Shown here one piece after another: positions 22,401 through 29,972 of a DNA stretch of 64,000 nt. The notes below the pieces were generated by a model. The model worked only from the letters and a program-made list of their open reading frames with translations. It was not told the origin of the DNA and did no database searches. The translations under genes and the position numbers were made by a program. Location of the stretch: positions 125,270,597 to 125,334,596 of the forward strand of contig CM061921.1 in NCBI GenBank assembly GCA_031002005.1, given 5' to 3'. How positions within the stretch are numbered: the stretch's first letter is position 1; the number at the start of each line of letters is the position of its first letter. The stretch comes from Vandiemenella viatica. Taxonomy: Eukaryota > Arthropoda > Insecta > Orthoptera > Morabidae.

Positions 22401-23615
22401 TTGTAATGCATAAAGAAGAGATTAGTTCTGGAGCAAAACCCTCTTTGCTATCCACAGTTTTGTGAATTGCAGAGTAATAATGCAAGAGCTATTACGATAA
22501 CAATATAGACTGTAGAATATTAATACTGAAGATGAGCTGAACGTGTAGTTATAGTTTCCATAAGGCATGTCACTAAACCGAGATTGTGAGAATGAATTCT
22601 AATGTAAGGTGTTCTAATTGATCACTTTCATTTAACATTTTGGGAAGCATATTCTACTATTTTTTGGTAGAAAACTTCTCACACTTGCATCATTAAAGAG
22701 ATACACTGTGTTATGTTTCAGGCTGTCAAAATAATCACAGGAAAGTACATCATCGACCTAAACTCGACAAACTACATCAAGGTGCAACCTGGAGGTCGCT
22801 TCCCTGTTTCGCTGAACAATTTGACTCAGGTGACCGACGGCAAATCAATCATTGTAGAAGCAAAGCAAGTGCCAGGAGGTGCTGTAGAGGTCATTTCACC
22901 CGAGTACGGTCTCAAGATTCACTATGACGGACTGCGCTTAGTGATCCATACCAACGATTCCTTCAAGGACAGCGTACGGGGCCTTTGCGGCACCAACAAC
23001 GGAGAGCACGTCCAGCAATTCGCCTCCCCAAGGGATTGTATCCTCAAAAACAACACTCTGTTCTCGGCCAGCTATGTGGTGAAAGAATACTGCAACGACG
23101 TGAAATTAATAGCACTGTGGGAAGAAGCTAATAGAACGAAGGAGTGCTACCCTGTCGAGAACTGCGTTGGCGGCAGTAGCCAACTATCTTACAGGTCTGC
23201 CTACGACGAAGACTCGAGTGAAAGCTCCAGTTCTAGCTCCAGCTCCAGCTCCAGCTCCAGATCCAGCTCCAGCTCGGAATCCAATGACAGCTCTTCGGAG
23301 GAAGAGGATAATGACAAAGATGACGAAGACTACGAACCGTACAAGCCCAAAAATATTACCAAAGCCGTGGAGCGAGGGGATAAATATTGTTTCAGCAGCG
23401 TCAAGGTACCCACATGTGTACCGCCTCTGAAGCCAGCAAAATCTGAATGGAAATCGCTTCCATACCACTGTGTCGCCCAGACCCAGTCATCTAAGCTATG
23501 GTACGATGCTGTCAAGGAGATGACAAACTTGAATCACGACTTCAGCAAGAAGAAGAAGAATGTATACTTGAAGACCGAGTTCCACAAGAAATGCAAGCAT
23601 GGAGCTGTAGTTTAA
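13382..23615 (+). CDS. Vg: Vitellogenin (complete, 18 coding exons)
   Basis: Yolk-protein precursor: a large secreted lipid-transfer phosphoglycoprotein made by fat body, carried in haemolymph and taken up by oocytes. Exons: 13382-13412, 15090-15128, 15212-15624, 15705-15932, 16017-16675, 16755-16923, 17821-18434, 18661-18877, 18959-19193, 19276-19516, 20029-20317, 20397-20628, 20813-21028, 21114-21274, 21348-21491, 21571-22051, 22135-22316, 22722-23615. All introns are GT-AG and frames join without a stop, giving 1814 residues, normal for insect vitellogenin. Seen: signal peptide 1-17; lipoprotein N-terminal region about 24-790; RYRR cleavage site 356-359; DUF1943-type region about 830-1120; von Willebrand D domain about 1457-1610 with DGLR 1586-1589 and GLCG 1604-1607; polyserine about 1667-1700; Cys-rich tail. 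Many N-glycosylation sequons are present. Exon 13 could instead start at 20843, dropping ten residues. Probably hormone- and nutrient-regulated, by family knowledge only. Confidence 0.96.
13769..15043 (+). repeat. Old interspersed repeat in vitellogenin intron 1
   Basis: Begins with CTAGCTGATACCGGCGACTT and has two similar 3'-end blocks: CTTGTCAAATTTAATCA with AACAAAAAGACAGAGACTT near 14436-14510, and again with ACAGACAGAGAGACAGAC and TTTCGCATTTATAATATT near 14930-15035. This start and end pattern is common to RTE-like or SINE-like repeats of many arthropods. Related heads occur at 63241 (+) and about 47215-47270 (-). The interior has no intact coding sequence. Confidence 0.6.
14738..14806 (-). 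repeat. tRNA-like SINE head relic in intron 1
   Basis: The minus strand reads CAGCGGTCTGGTAGCTCA (A-box like) followed about 35 bp later by CCAGTTCAAACCCCG (B-box like). The spacing and order fit an internal pol III promoter, but the copy is degraded and nested in the intron 1 repeat. Confidence 0.45.
15090..15128 (+). CDS. Vg: Vitellogenin exon 2
   Basis: Thirty-nine nt following a TTTGTTTCAG acceptor. It encodes VGATASAEQSAQY and completes the signal peptide (likely cut after ASA, residue 17). It ends one base into the next codon at a GTAAGT donor. Confidence 0.88.
15212..15624 (+). CDS. Vg: Vitellogenin exon 3, start of lipoprotein N-terminal region
   Basis: Residues 24-161. It starts VWKQGKEYTYNVTGQSLTAL, the typical opening of the N-terminal beta-sheet that binds the oocyte receptor in this family. 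It continues through WDNPVPAKILQWQPLPLSKKN and LPLWEVNILRAIASMFQL to FRVHSE, ending in phase 0. Confidence 0.95.
15705..15932 (+). CDS. Vg: Vitellogenin exon 4
   Basis: Residues 162-237, from ETVTGKCEAWYTATP through a cysteine-containing N-sheet segment (NFTRCENSPRYSFGLNE). Frame and position match the vitellogenin N-terminal region. The exon is bounded by CCTTTCAG and GTGAGT. Confidence 0.92.
16017..16675 (+). CDS. Vg: Vitellogenin exon 5 with RYRR cleavage site
   Basis: Residues 238-457. After a beta-rich segment (SSASRAILLNNTDSYTIVS) comes a linker rich in Ser, Glu and Asp (about 316-353), then RRYRRSVSS with the furin-type RYRR site at 356-359. Cleavage there would release a small N-terminal subunit of about 340 residues. 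The exon ends two bases into a Trp codon. Confidence 0.93.
16755..16923 (+). CDS. Vg: Vitellogenin exon 6
   Basis: Completes a Trp codon and encodes VAYINAVAQAGTLQALHSVE and the PSADYVDYFF segment of the helical domain. It joins to exon 7 (NFATSDAVTRS), reproducing the family pattern DY...FF.LATS. Confidence 0.9.
17229..17405 (-). repeat. SINE family A copy in vitellogenin intron 6 (inverted)
   Basis: Minus-oriented: GGCTTTACGTCTCGTCGACG, CAAGGAACGGGAAGGAATTC, then CATGGAAAACCCAAATCTGG and GCCCGGACG. It lies about 70 bp from the plus-oriented copy at 17472-17696, so the two could pair in the primary transcript. Confidence 0.85.
17472..17696 (+). repeat. SINE family A copy in vitellogenin intron 6
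   Basis: Near-complete: the head has GCATTCAGGAGGACGCCGTTTCGAATCCCC (split here: GCATTCAGGAGGACGCC and TTTCGAATCCCC, a B box), followed by the standard body and the 3' block TAAAGCCATAAGTAAAAAAT with an (ATA)n tail. It ends about 125 bp before the exon 7 acceptor. Confidence 0.85.
17821..18434 (+). CDS. Vg: Vitellogenin exon 7, helical domain
   Basis: Residues 514-718 (from NFATSDAVTRSTSLRRAAIL). It includes MKYRYPQNAFGELSTDEELK and the repeated helix pairs of the lipoprotein alpha-helical horseshoe (AIADANSTEIQLYIRATGNI, ARLFEMYQNVGENHEVRCAA). The acceptor at 17820 is chosen over an upstream CAG because it restores the conserved FF-x-F/LATS junction. Confidence 0.93.
18661..18877 (+). CDS. 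Vg: Vitellogenin exon 8
   Basis: Completes a Leu codon and encodes ARNAKAAISRLTPVEFSAEY through KIQKYHDVIVRKDVE, the end of the helical domain region (residues to 790). Bounded by TTGCACACAG and GTATGT. Confidence 0.9.
18959..19193 (+). CDS. Vg: Vitellogenin exon 9
   Basis: Residues 791-868, VSTMVSSVQQFIRVLRNASS to NNTVNEMVE. It crosses from the helical region toward the DUF1943-type beta-sheet region and ends in phase 1 at GTAAGT. Confidence 0.9.
19276..19516 (+). CDS. Vg: Vitellogenin exon 10
   Basis: Starts HMWKVVHSLKKGQSYNKTIL and contains the conserved FPSALGLPSFVVYNEP segment, equivalent to the FPTE.GLPF.Y....P motif of DUF1943. Ends two bases into a Val codon. Confidence 0.92.
20029..20317 (+). 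CDS. Vg: Vitellogenin exon 11
   Basis: Residues about 949-1045, VYSTQVESKIGFSTPFQPKV to VHVRKPTQ, in the DUF1943-type lipid-cavity region. Preceded by a 512-bp AT-rich intron with no repeat that I recognise. Confidence 0.91.
20397..20628 (+). CDS. Vg: Vitellogenin exon 12
   Basis: Residues 1046-1122, WKQVYGKRTTGMAFRVDYES to EVTVNTTY plus one base. It ends at a GTATTT donor that is less canonical than the others; the frame stays open into the intron, but the continuation does not resemble the family. Confidence 0.88.
20813..21028 (+). CDS. Vg: Vitellogenin exon 13
   Basis: Encodes EKHQWLRPAAGSNDYEQDES and an acidic stretch (EEADESADYDY), then VHPKVRASFRSLEPQKKSPS. The ATTCCAG acceptor at 20811-20812 is preferred for its pyrimidines; an in-frame alternative after CAGCAGCAG would start at 20843. 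RNA evidence is needed to choose. Confidence 0.78.
21114..21274 (+). CDS. Vg: Vitellogenin exon 14
   Basis: Starts NGTTYVVRTHITFDKPRGGE and ends RNASSRRLYE in phase 0 at a weaker GTAGCT donor. The downstream reading (ANVNKRILSIL) is not family-like, which supports splicing here. Confidence 0.87.
21348..21491 (+). CDS. Vg: Vitellogenin exon 15
   Basis: Forty-eight codons, ARAGVIAEIPQLPVINMKKV to KMTEILGL, continuing directly to LRADQSQRLNKSYDENPVFK in exon 16. Together they reproduce the segment before the von Willebrand D domain. Confidence 0.9.
21571..22051 (+). CDS. Vg: Vitellogenin exon 16
   Basis: Residues 1297-1456. Contains paired cysteines (FKQCEKQMHHGDYILPACRN) and LDYYNLTLQYKNVPESLMNA, then the variable linker leading into the D domain. 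Ends one base into a Pro codon. Confidence 0.93.
22135..22316 (+). CDS. Vg: Vitellogenin exon 17, start of von Willebrand D domain
   Basis: Begins PVCSLDKNNITTIDNVTYPV, the typical entry of the C-terminal von Willebrand D domain (C.L....I.T.DN..Y), followed by MLNCWSTALT. Ends TSR in phase 0. Confidence 0.94.
22722..23615 (+). CDS. Vg: Vitellogenin exon 18, D-domain core, polyserine and C terminus
   Basis: Residues 1518-1814 and the TAA stop. Holds DGLR (the family usually has DGQR) 18 residues before GLCG, then a polyserine tract coded by an AGCTCC hexanucleotide run near 23220-23277, an acidic block, and a Cys-rich tail (CFSSVKVPTC, KKCKHGAVV). Polyserine in vitellogenins is a phosphorylation substrate. 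Starts after TATGTTTCAG. Confidence 0.95.
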   Translation, partial: AVKIITGKYIIDLNSTNYIKVQPGGRFPVSLNNLTQVTDGKSIIVEAKQVPGGAVEVISPEYGLKIHYDGLRLVIHTNDSFKDSVRGLCGTNNGEHVQQFASPRDCILKNNTLFSASYVVKEYCNDVKLIALWEEANRTKECYPVENCVGGSSQLSYRSAYDEDSSESSSSSSSSSSSSRSSSSSESNDSSSEEEDNDKDDEDYEPYKPKNITKAVERGDKYCFSSVKVPTCVPPLKPAKSEWKSLPYHCVAQTQSSKLWYDAVKEMTNLNHDFSKKKKNVYLKTEFHKKCKHGAVV

Positions 23616-23657
23616 AATGCTTTTCAACAGATTGATTACCAGACGAAGAACAAATAC

Positions 23658-23667
23658 AATAAATAAA
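23658..23667 (+). promoter_or_regulatory. Vitellogenin poly(A) signal
   Basis: Overlapping AATAAA hexamers within an AATAAATAAATAAAT run, 43 bp after the stop codon. They define a short 3' UTR. Confidence 0.85.
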
Positions 23668-23817
23668 TAAATATTTTCAAACTACATTTGCCTTTATTAT
23701 TCATAATCCTATCTGCTATATGCTAGAAATTTTATGTTTGGTAGCAGGATGTATTAGGTCAATAAAACTCAATGAGATTATATTAATATATCTACACTAG
23801 ACCTAATTTTGTACATA

Positions 23818-25026
23818 TGAGGTTTGTACAAAGAGAAACCGAACTTCTGCTGTAATTGCTTTATTGCTCATCATACTAACTTTTACACACTGTCCCCTTC
23901 AAAGTACTTTCCTTCACTATCAATGCACCGTTGCCATCGTTTTTTCAAGTTTTGGAACGCCTCCTGGAATGCAATTTCTCCGATGGCGCGCAGTTCTCTC
24001 GTCGCATTGTCTTGAATTTCTTCTATGGTCTGGAAACGACGTCATTTCAAAGTGTTTTTCAGTTTTGGGAAGAGAAAAAGACGACTGATTCTCCCACAGT
24101 TCAGGCCTTTTCCTACGCACAGCATCTCTCAATCATGTCAGAATTTTCTGATAGACTTCCTTGTTTACCACTTGACCTCGGGGTACAAATTCATGGTGCA
24201 CAACTCCTTTGCAATAAAAAAACACGACCATCATCACTTTGATGTTCGACCGACTCATCCGCGCTTTCTTTGGTCGAGGAGATCCTTTCCACACCCATTC
24301 TGAAGACTGCCTCTTCGTTTCCACATCGTATCATAAACCCATGTTTTATCGCCTGTAATGACGTTCTTGAGGAAGTTTTCGTCCTCATTTGCTTTTTCAA
24401 GCAACTCCTTAGAGATCGTAGCTCGATTCTCCTTCTGCTCGTCCGTCAACAAGCGCGGCACCAGTTTTGCACTGACACGATGCATTCCAAGTTTTTCTCT
24501 CAGGATGTGATTGCATGAGCCTATACTTATGCCAACTTCTTCAGCAACCTCACAGACAGTCAAACGGCGATTTTCACGAATCACAGTGCGAACCCTCTCA
24601 ACATGGTGGTCGTCTGTTGATGTGGAGGGTCGACCAGATTTTAGATCGTCGGTAACCGAACTCCTGCCCTCCTTAAAGCGCTTAAACCATTCATAGTACT
24701 GTGTTCGGCTCATGCAGTCATCCCCGTATGTTGTTTAAGCATTTGAAGTGTCTCGGTAAAAGTTTTCCCAAGTTTAACACAAAATTTCACACAGACGCGT
24801 TGCTCCTCCAATTCCTTCATTCTCGCTTTCTCACAAATCCGACGAGCACACTGCGTACGACCTCACTCAACAGGCTGTCACTCGTAAACTAATGCAGCGA
24901 CCGTAGTGCGACAAGAGGTAATCTCTTGCCGAGAGATTTCACTAGTGTACACGGAAGTCAGAGAATTTTATCTGTAGACGTTGGCGCGCTATTTAATTAG
25001 TTTTGTTTCTTTTTGTACACACCTCG
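23818..25026 (-). mobile_element. Mariner element, 1209 bp, defective
   Basis: Terminal inverted repeats: TGAGGTTTGTACAAAGAGAA at the left and, as reverse complement of the right end, CGAGGTGTGTACAAAAAGAA, continuing for about 28 bp. A TA dinucleotide flanks each side (23816-23817 and 25027-25028), the mariner target duplication. The coding strand is minus. The length is somewhat below the usual 1.3 kb because part of the transposase is deleted. It sits only about 150 bp past the vitellogenin poly(A) signal. Confidence 0.92.
23920..24830 (-). pseudogene. Mariner transposase pseudogene
   Basis: Minus-strand frames give RVCVKFCVKLGKTFTETLQM, MSRTQYYEWFKRFKEG, GRPSTSTDDHHVERVR, VPRLLTDEQKENR and VITGDKTWVYD (first catalytic Asp region, with Lys where Glu is usual). 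Shifted frames then give SSEWVWKGSPRPKKAR, GVVHHEFVPRGQ and RDAVRRKRPELWENQS. After that the reading jumps to the FPKLK-like end, so the segment carrying the second and third catalytic Asp residues is missing. Frameshifts occur near 24725, near 24315 and in the last third. It is inactive. Confidence 0.9.
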
Positions 25027-25028
25027 TA

Positions 25029-25621
25029 TTAAAAGCCGTAGTACTTTGACTATGACATAGAAGTCAAAGTAACTGTATTCCCACTAAATAACTATTGAAC
25101 AAATAAACAAAAATTTCTGGAAGAGGTGTACGTACAATTCAAAGGAGGTATATTGTAGAATCGTTAACATGGCGTCCGATTTTTTTTTTCTCGAAAACAG
25201 TAACAAATGTTAGCCAAATTCGTATAACATGTGAATATAACCTCTTATCTCGCAACTCATGGAAGTAAAGTAATGAGCAATACTATTCATCAACACTAAA
25301 ACACCTCTACAACCTATATGTCATATAGCTTCACAATAATTCTTAAGGTTTGTGATTCTTATGACAGTTCACTAGTATACTCTTTTATGTGTGAAAGCTA
25401 GAGAAAACAAATTATTGTGTAACAATACAATACATTCATTTTCCATTGATCCCAATACAAGATACTGGCTCTGTGGGACGTATAAAGATGTCAATTTACA
25501 GATAAACAATTGCATAACAAAATAATACATTCACCAGAAAAAGTATAGTCATGGCATACATGGTAGATTAATTACGTCAACTACATTTACACACACTACT
25601 GGCAGTTTATTTTGTAGATAC
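25029..25621. other. Unassigned, possible 3' UTR of the minus LINE
   Basis: No coding signal. It lies directly downstream, on the minus strand, of the LINE C-terminal fragment at 25622-25990, so part may be its 3' untranslated region. Confidence 0.35.
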
Positions 25622-25990
25622 CTAAGAAATGAATTCTTCTTCAGAGTAGAAGGAGTTGTCAATTTTTTTTAAAAAAATCCTTAATTTATTCTTATCATCT
25701 CCCAGACATTTAACATGTGTTGGGAGCTTATTGAATATATGTATTCCTTGAATATCGGGCTCCTTTTGGAACAAATGACAACGACTAAAAATCCTTGTGA
25801 AGATCATTTTTACTTCTAGTGCCATAATTGTGTATTTAACTATTTGTTTCAAACAAAGTATAATTTGTGACTACAAAGGATATTAATTTGTATTTATACT
25901 CAACTAATAATTTTAAAATCCCTAACTTCTTGAACAGCTCTCTACATGAAGCTCTATTGCTAATCCCAGAACTAGCTCCAATTTGCAAAA
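25622..25990 (-). pseudogene. LINE C-terminal fragment, minus copy
   Basis: Minus frames give ASSGISNRASCRELFKKLGI with LLVEYKYKLISFV, then, after a frameshift, IQGIHIFNKLPTHVK and a final FYSEEEFIS. The same layout (RTSCRNIFKNLGV, QYVYSVLSFV, FNVLPTEIK, FYSVKEFSS) closes the plus-strand LINE at 25998-27947. It is therefore a related family member in the opposite orientation, broken off at its 5' side where the plus copy begins. Confidence 0.8.
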
Positions 25991-25997
25991 ACGAGTA

Positions 25998-27947
25998 AAC
26001 AAAAATTGGGTTACAGTTGGTATTAAAACATCTTGCAGACATAAAAGGGAATTGTATGTAAAAGTTAGGAATACTGATAATATGCTTCTCAGACAACATT
26101 ACAAAATTTACTGTAGAATTTTTATCAAAGTAATAAAAGAAGCTAAACATTTGGCCATAAAAGATGAAATTAGTAGTTCAGATAATAAGATAACAAGTGT
26201 TTGGAACATTATTAAAAGAGAAACAACTGTATCATCCCTTGAACATAAACCTATATCTATAAGCATTAATGATAAGCTTGTAACTGACCCCTCTTATGTA
26301 GGAAATGCGTTCAATAACTACTTCTTAACAGTTGCTGAAAAAATAAAACGGAAAATATATTGGGAATATGGATGCTATAGCAATACTTAAATCCTTGTCA
26401 CCAAAAACAGCACCTATGTCTATATTTCCCACCAGTCAAAATGAAATTGAAAAAATTATTAAATCCCTCAAAAATAAATGTCATTTCGTTATGATGAGGT
26501 TTCAACCCATATAGTGGAACAATGTAACACCGGCATTAGTAGAGTTATTAGTCATATTTGTAATAGTTATTTTGAAGAAGGTATCCTCCCTGACTCACTC
26601 AAGAAGTCAATAATCAAACCACTTTATAAAAAGAGTGATACCTCAAAGATTGAGAATTACAGACCCATATCACTTCTATTAGCATTTTCAAAAATCTTTC
26701 AAAAAGCAATGTACAGAAGTGTGTATGCACACCTACAAAAGAATGACCTACTCAGTAAAGTACAGTTTGTTTTAGACAAGGTGTTTCAACAGATTCAGCA
26801 ATTTTTGCTTTTGTAAACAACATACTGGAATCAATGCATAAAAAATTAAATTCCGTAGGTATATTCTGTGATCTTGCTAAGGCTTTTGACTGTGTTGATC
26901 ATGAGATTCTACTAGGTAAATTAGACCACTATGGAGTTAGTGGTAAGCCAGGACTTTGGTTTAAATCATACTTAGAAAATAGAAAGCAGTGTGTATCACT
27001 GAAAGATGCTAATACAGGAGATGTTATAAACTCATAATGAAGTATAGTTAAATGTGGTGTGTCTCAGGGTTCAATTATTGACCCTCCACTGTTCTTAATC
27101 TATATAAATAATCTCCCACGTATACTAGGTGATAATGAACACATGGTGCTCTTTGCAGATGATACTAGCATATCGTTGAAAGACCCATCAGTACAAAACC
27201 TTGAAAACACAGCAAATGATGCTATAAAGAATATTAACAGGTGGTTTAATGCCAACAAACTAATACTTAATGTAGAAAAGACACAGTTACTTCAGTTTGT
27301 TACAAAAAATAAAACAAAGGACAGCTATAATATGATATCAGAAGGAAAAGCAATCAATGAAAGCAGTGTATATATAGATAACAAATTGAACTGGAAATAA
27401 CATATTCAACAACTTCTTAAAAAACTGAATTCTGCAACATTTTCACTGAGGGTAATATCTATAATATAGAAACCAGAAAGTTAGTATATTTTGCATATTT
27501 TCACTCCCTGCTCACTTATGGCATCTCACTCTGGGAAACTCGTCACAAGTGCAGAGGGTATTTAAATGGCAAAAACGTGCTGCAAGAACTATTTGTGGAG
27601 CAAACCCACGGACGTCGTGCAGAAATATTTTTAAAAACCTAGGTGTATTAACAATGCCAGCACAGTATGTATACTCCGTACTATCATTTGTAGCGGAAAA
27701 TCCAGAACACTTCAATCTTAATGCTGACATACATAGCCATAATAACAGGAATAAATATAATATTCACAAGGATTACAAATCACTGTCAATTGTACAGAAA
27801 GGGATAACATTTACTGGAGCTTCCTTATTCAATGTCTTACCAACAGAAATTAAATGGTATCTAAGAAAACCCAATTACTTTAAGTCCAAACTGAAAGAGT
27901 TTCTGCTTCAGAACCCATTTTACTCTGTGAAAGAATTTTCTTCTTAG
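25998..27947 (+). pseudogene. LINE reverse transcriptase, 5'-truncated and frameshifted
   Basis: Order seen: endonuclease-RT linker (KNWVTVGIKTSCRHKRELYV); RT start (IIKPLYKKSDTSKIENYRPI, SLL); motif A (GIFCDLAKAFDCVDHEILL, catalytic Asp present); motif B-like SQGSIIDPPLFLIYINNL; motif C (VLFADDTSI, both Asp present); thumb/C-terminal part (KRAARTICGANPRTSCRNIF ... FYSVKEFSS). Stops or frameshifts occur near 26388, 26815, 27036 and 27400. The FADD box and the C-terminal pattern fit the jockey/CR1 group; the exact clade is not determined. No endonuclease domain is visible, so the copy is truncated. Confidence 0.88.
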
Positions 27948-28224
27948 AATTTGGTAACTAAGAATGGCTGATAAAATAGTATATATGGTATATGGAAGGG
28001 GAAAGTGACAAAGTTGTCCACAAGTACTAAGATGATATATGGTTTTTCTCTCTATTGAAACTTTTGACAAATGAAGTAATTACACTGTTTACAAAATTTT
28101 ACTCATATATAGTAACTACCATGGGATAGCATGCACTCAAAAATTGCTGTGGAAAATTAGCATACTAACAGGTTTTTAAGTAATTGACTGCTTACGAGTT
28201 GTTGGTAATATGATTGATATTGTT

Positions 28225-28530
28225 AATAAGTGTGTGTACTGTTCCACATAAATAGCAACTAACATGATATAGTATGTAGTTGTAGATTACTGTGAAACTT
28301 ATTATGGTAACTGGTTAGTAAGAAAATGACTGGTTATTAGATGCTGGTAACAAGTGTATACACTGTTCCACATAAAAAGTAGTAATAAACTCGGGATTGT
28401 ATTTGTAGATTACAGGGGATATTGATTATACTAATGGGTTGCAGCTAACTTGTTGGCAATATATAATAAGATTATCAATTATACAGTAATATTGACATTA
28501 TTAATAAGTGTATGTACTGTTTCACATCCC
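28225..28530 (+). repeat. Three diverged direct repeats in the LINE 3' UTR
   Basis: AATAAGTGTGTGTACTGTTC at about 28225, AACAAGTGTATACACTGTTC at about 28349 and AATAAGTGTATGTACTGTTT at about 28503 begin three similar blocks (spacing about 124 and 154 bp). The first two also share GTAGATTAC downstream. Probably part of the 3' UTR of the preceding LINE. Confidence 0.6.
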
Positions 28531-28548
28531 CGAGATATTCTCACACGG

Positions 28549-28670
<122 letters not shown>

Positions 28671-29946
28671 GCAGTGCTGCTGAATTAGCAGTAATTATTG
28701 ACAACATTGAAAATACCACAATCGATGACTACCTACAAGGGCTAAGTGAGCTCGTTGGTGGGCAAAATATAACCCATGTTTCACGAATTGCTGGAGGAAA
28801 TGTGTGTATGTTTCTCCGATCAGGCACCCATGTCGAACGATTAGTGCAAGAAGGCGGTATAACAATTCGACAAATATACTACGCTTAGATTCGTAGATTC
28901 AAAGTGGCAAGTACGCGAGTTGTGTTCTCGAACGCATTCCCATTCATATCCAACATAAGCATACAAAACAAAATGGCCAAATATGGAAAACTGCTTGGTC
29001 GTTTTAGAGAAATACCTTGTGGATCTAAAATACCCGGTTGTAGCCACATCAAATCTTTCCGCAGAACTGCTCAATTTATTTTTGAAGATTTGTCCAAAGT
29101 TCCTAAATCAATTGTTATATCTGTCGATGGTGCATTGTATGCTGTTTATTTGTCTATGGACGATGTGATTTGTAATGCCTGTCAAGGCGTAGGAAACGTG
29201 AATAAAACTGTAAGAAAACAGTCTTCACAGATTTTATGGAGACCAATTCTTTCCCGCCTCTTCAAAAAAGCACTGAGAAACCTACTGATCCATTGAAAGT
29301 AGTTTCAGCAGTATCTACTAACCAGGTGCCAATGGTTACGGACTCAATAGAGGAAGCAGTGGAAACCACAGCTTGCAAAGAGAAAACTGTGCTTCCTATA
29401 ACAGCACGGCATTTCGACAGAAGGAAAGATCGCACAGAACAAAATCGAGAATCAGTATCAGTTTCCTCCTCGCTACATAAGGAACTACATGATGATCATG
29501 ATACAGACACTAGCAACAGGAAAAGCGACGTTTCTATTACCGTACACGAGGAAACGGAAAACTGTAACATTGAAGCTGATGTACAGTGCTGCTCCGAAAC
29601 TGTAGTCACGGAAGCGCAAGTGAACATTGATGTTATGGAAACGAATTTCACTGTTCCTACAGAAAACTTTGATAGTATCTCCGATACGGCATCTACCATC
29701 TCTGAGTCTGCTTTTAGTAGTACGGGAGCTGAAAATGATCCAATCGCCAAGGAAGAATTTCTCTCTTTCTTAAAGTCAAGTAGACATTTCACAAAAATAT
29801 TACCAATTGTGAAACGCTACACTAGAAACTATACCGGTATGCAAACAATGTTAGATAAAAGACTGACAAAGGTTAGATATATAAATCTCAAACGTAGGTT
29901 GCAAAGAATATCGGCAGCATTAGAGAAAGAACTCAATATTGACTAA
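28671..29946 (+). pseudogene. Tx1/L1-type LINE ORF1 (RNA-binding, zinc knuckle)
   Basis: Frames give ELAVIIDNIENTTIDDYLQG with ITHVSRIAGGNVCMFLRSG, then VVFSNAFPFISN, KYGKLLGRFREIPCGSKIPG, HIKSFRRTAQFIFED and a knuckle-like CNACQGVGNVNKT. In Tx1-clade ORF1 proteins an RRM-like fold with KYG.I...R.IP.G....HV.SFRR is followed by a CCHC knuckle; here the His is Asn and the last Cys is lost. The last 236 codons are a Ser/Thr/Glu-rich region ending in a basic coiled segment (DKRLTKVRYINLKRRLQRIS). There are in-frame stops near 28887 and a frameshift near 29235. No start is visible, so the 5' end is truncated. Confidence 0.75.
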
Positions 29947-29972
29947 TAGAACTAACCAATTGTCTCATTGTC

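Noticed and set aside
23167..23468. Ala/Pro-rich and Gly/Ala-rich frames across the polyserine region
   Set aside because: They come from reading the AGCTCC repeat in other frames.
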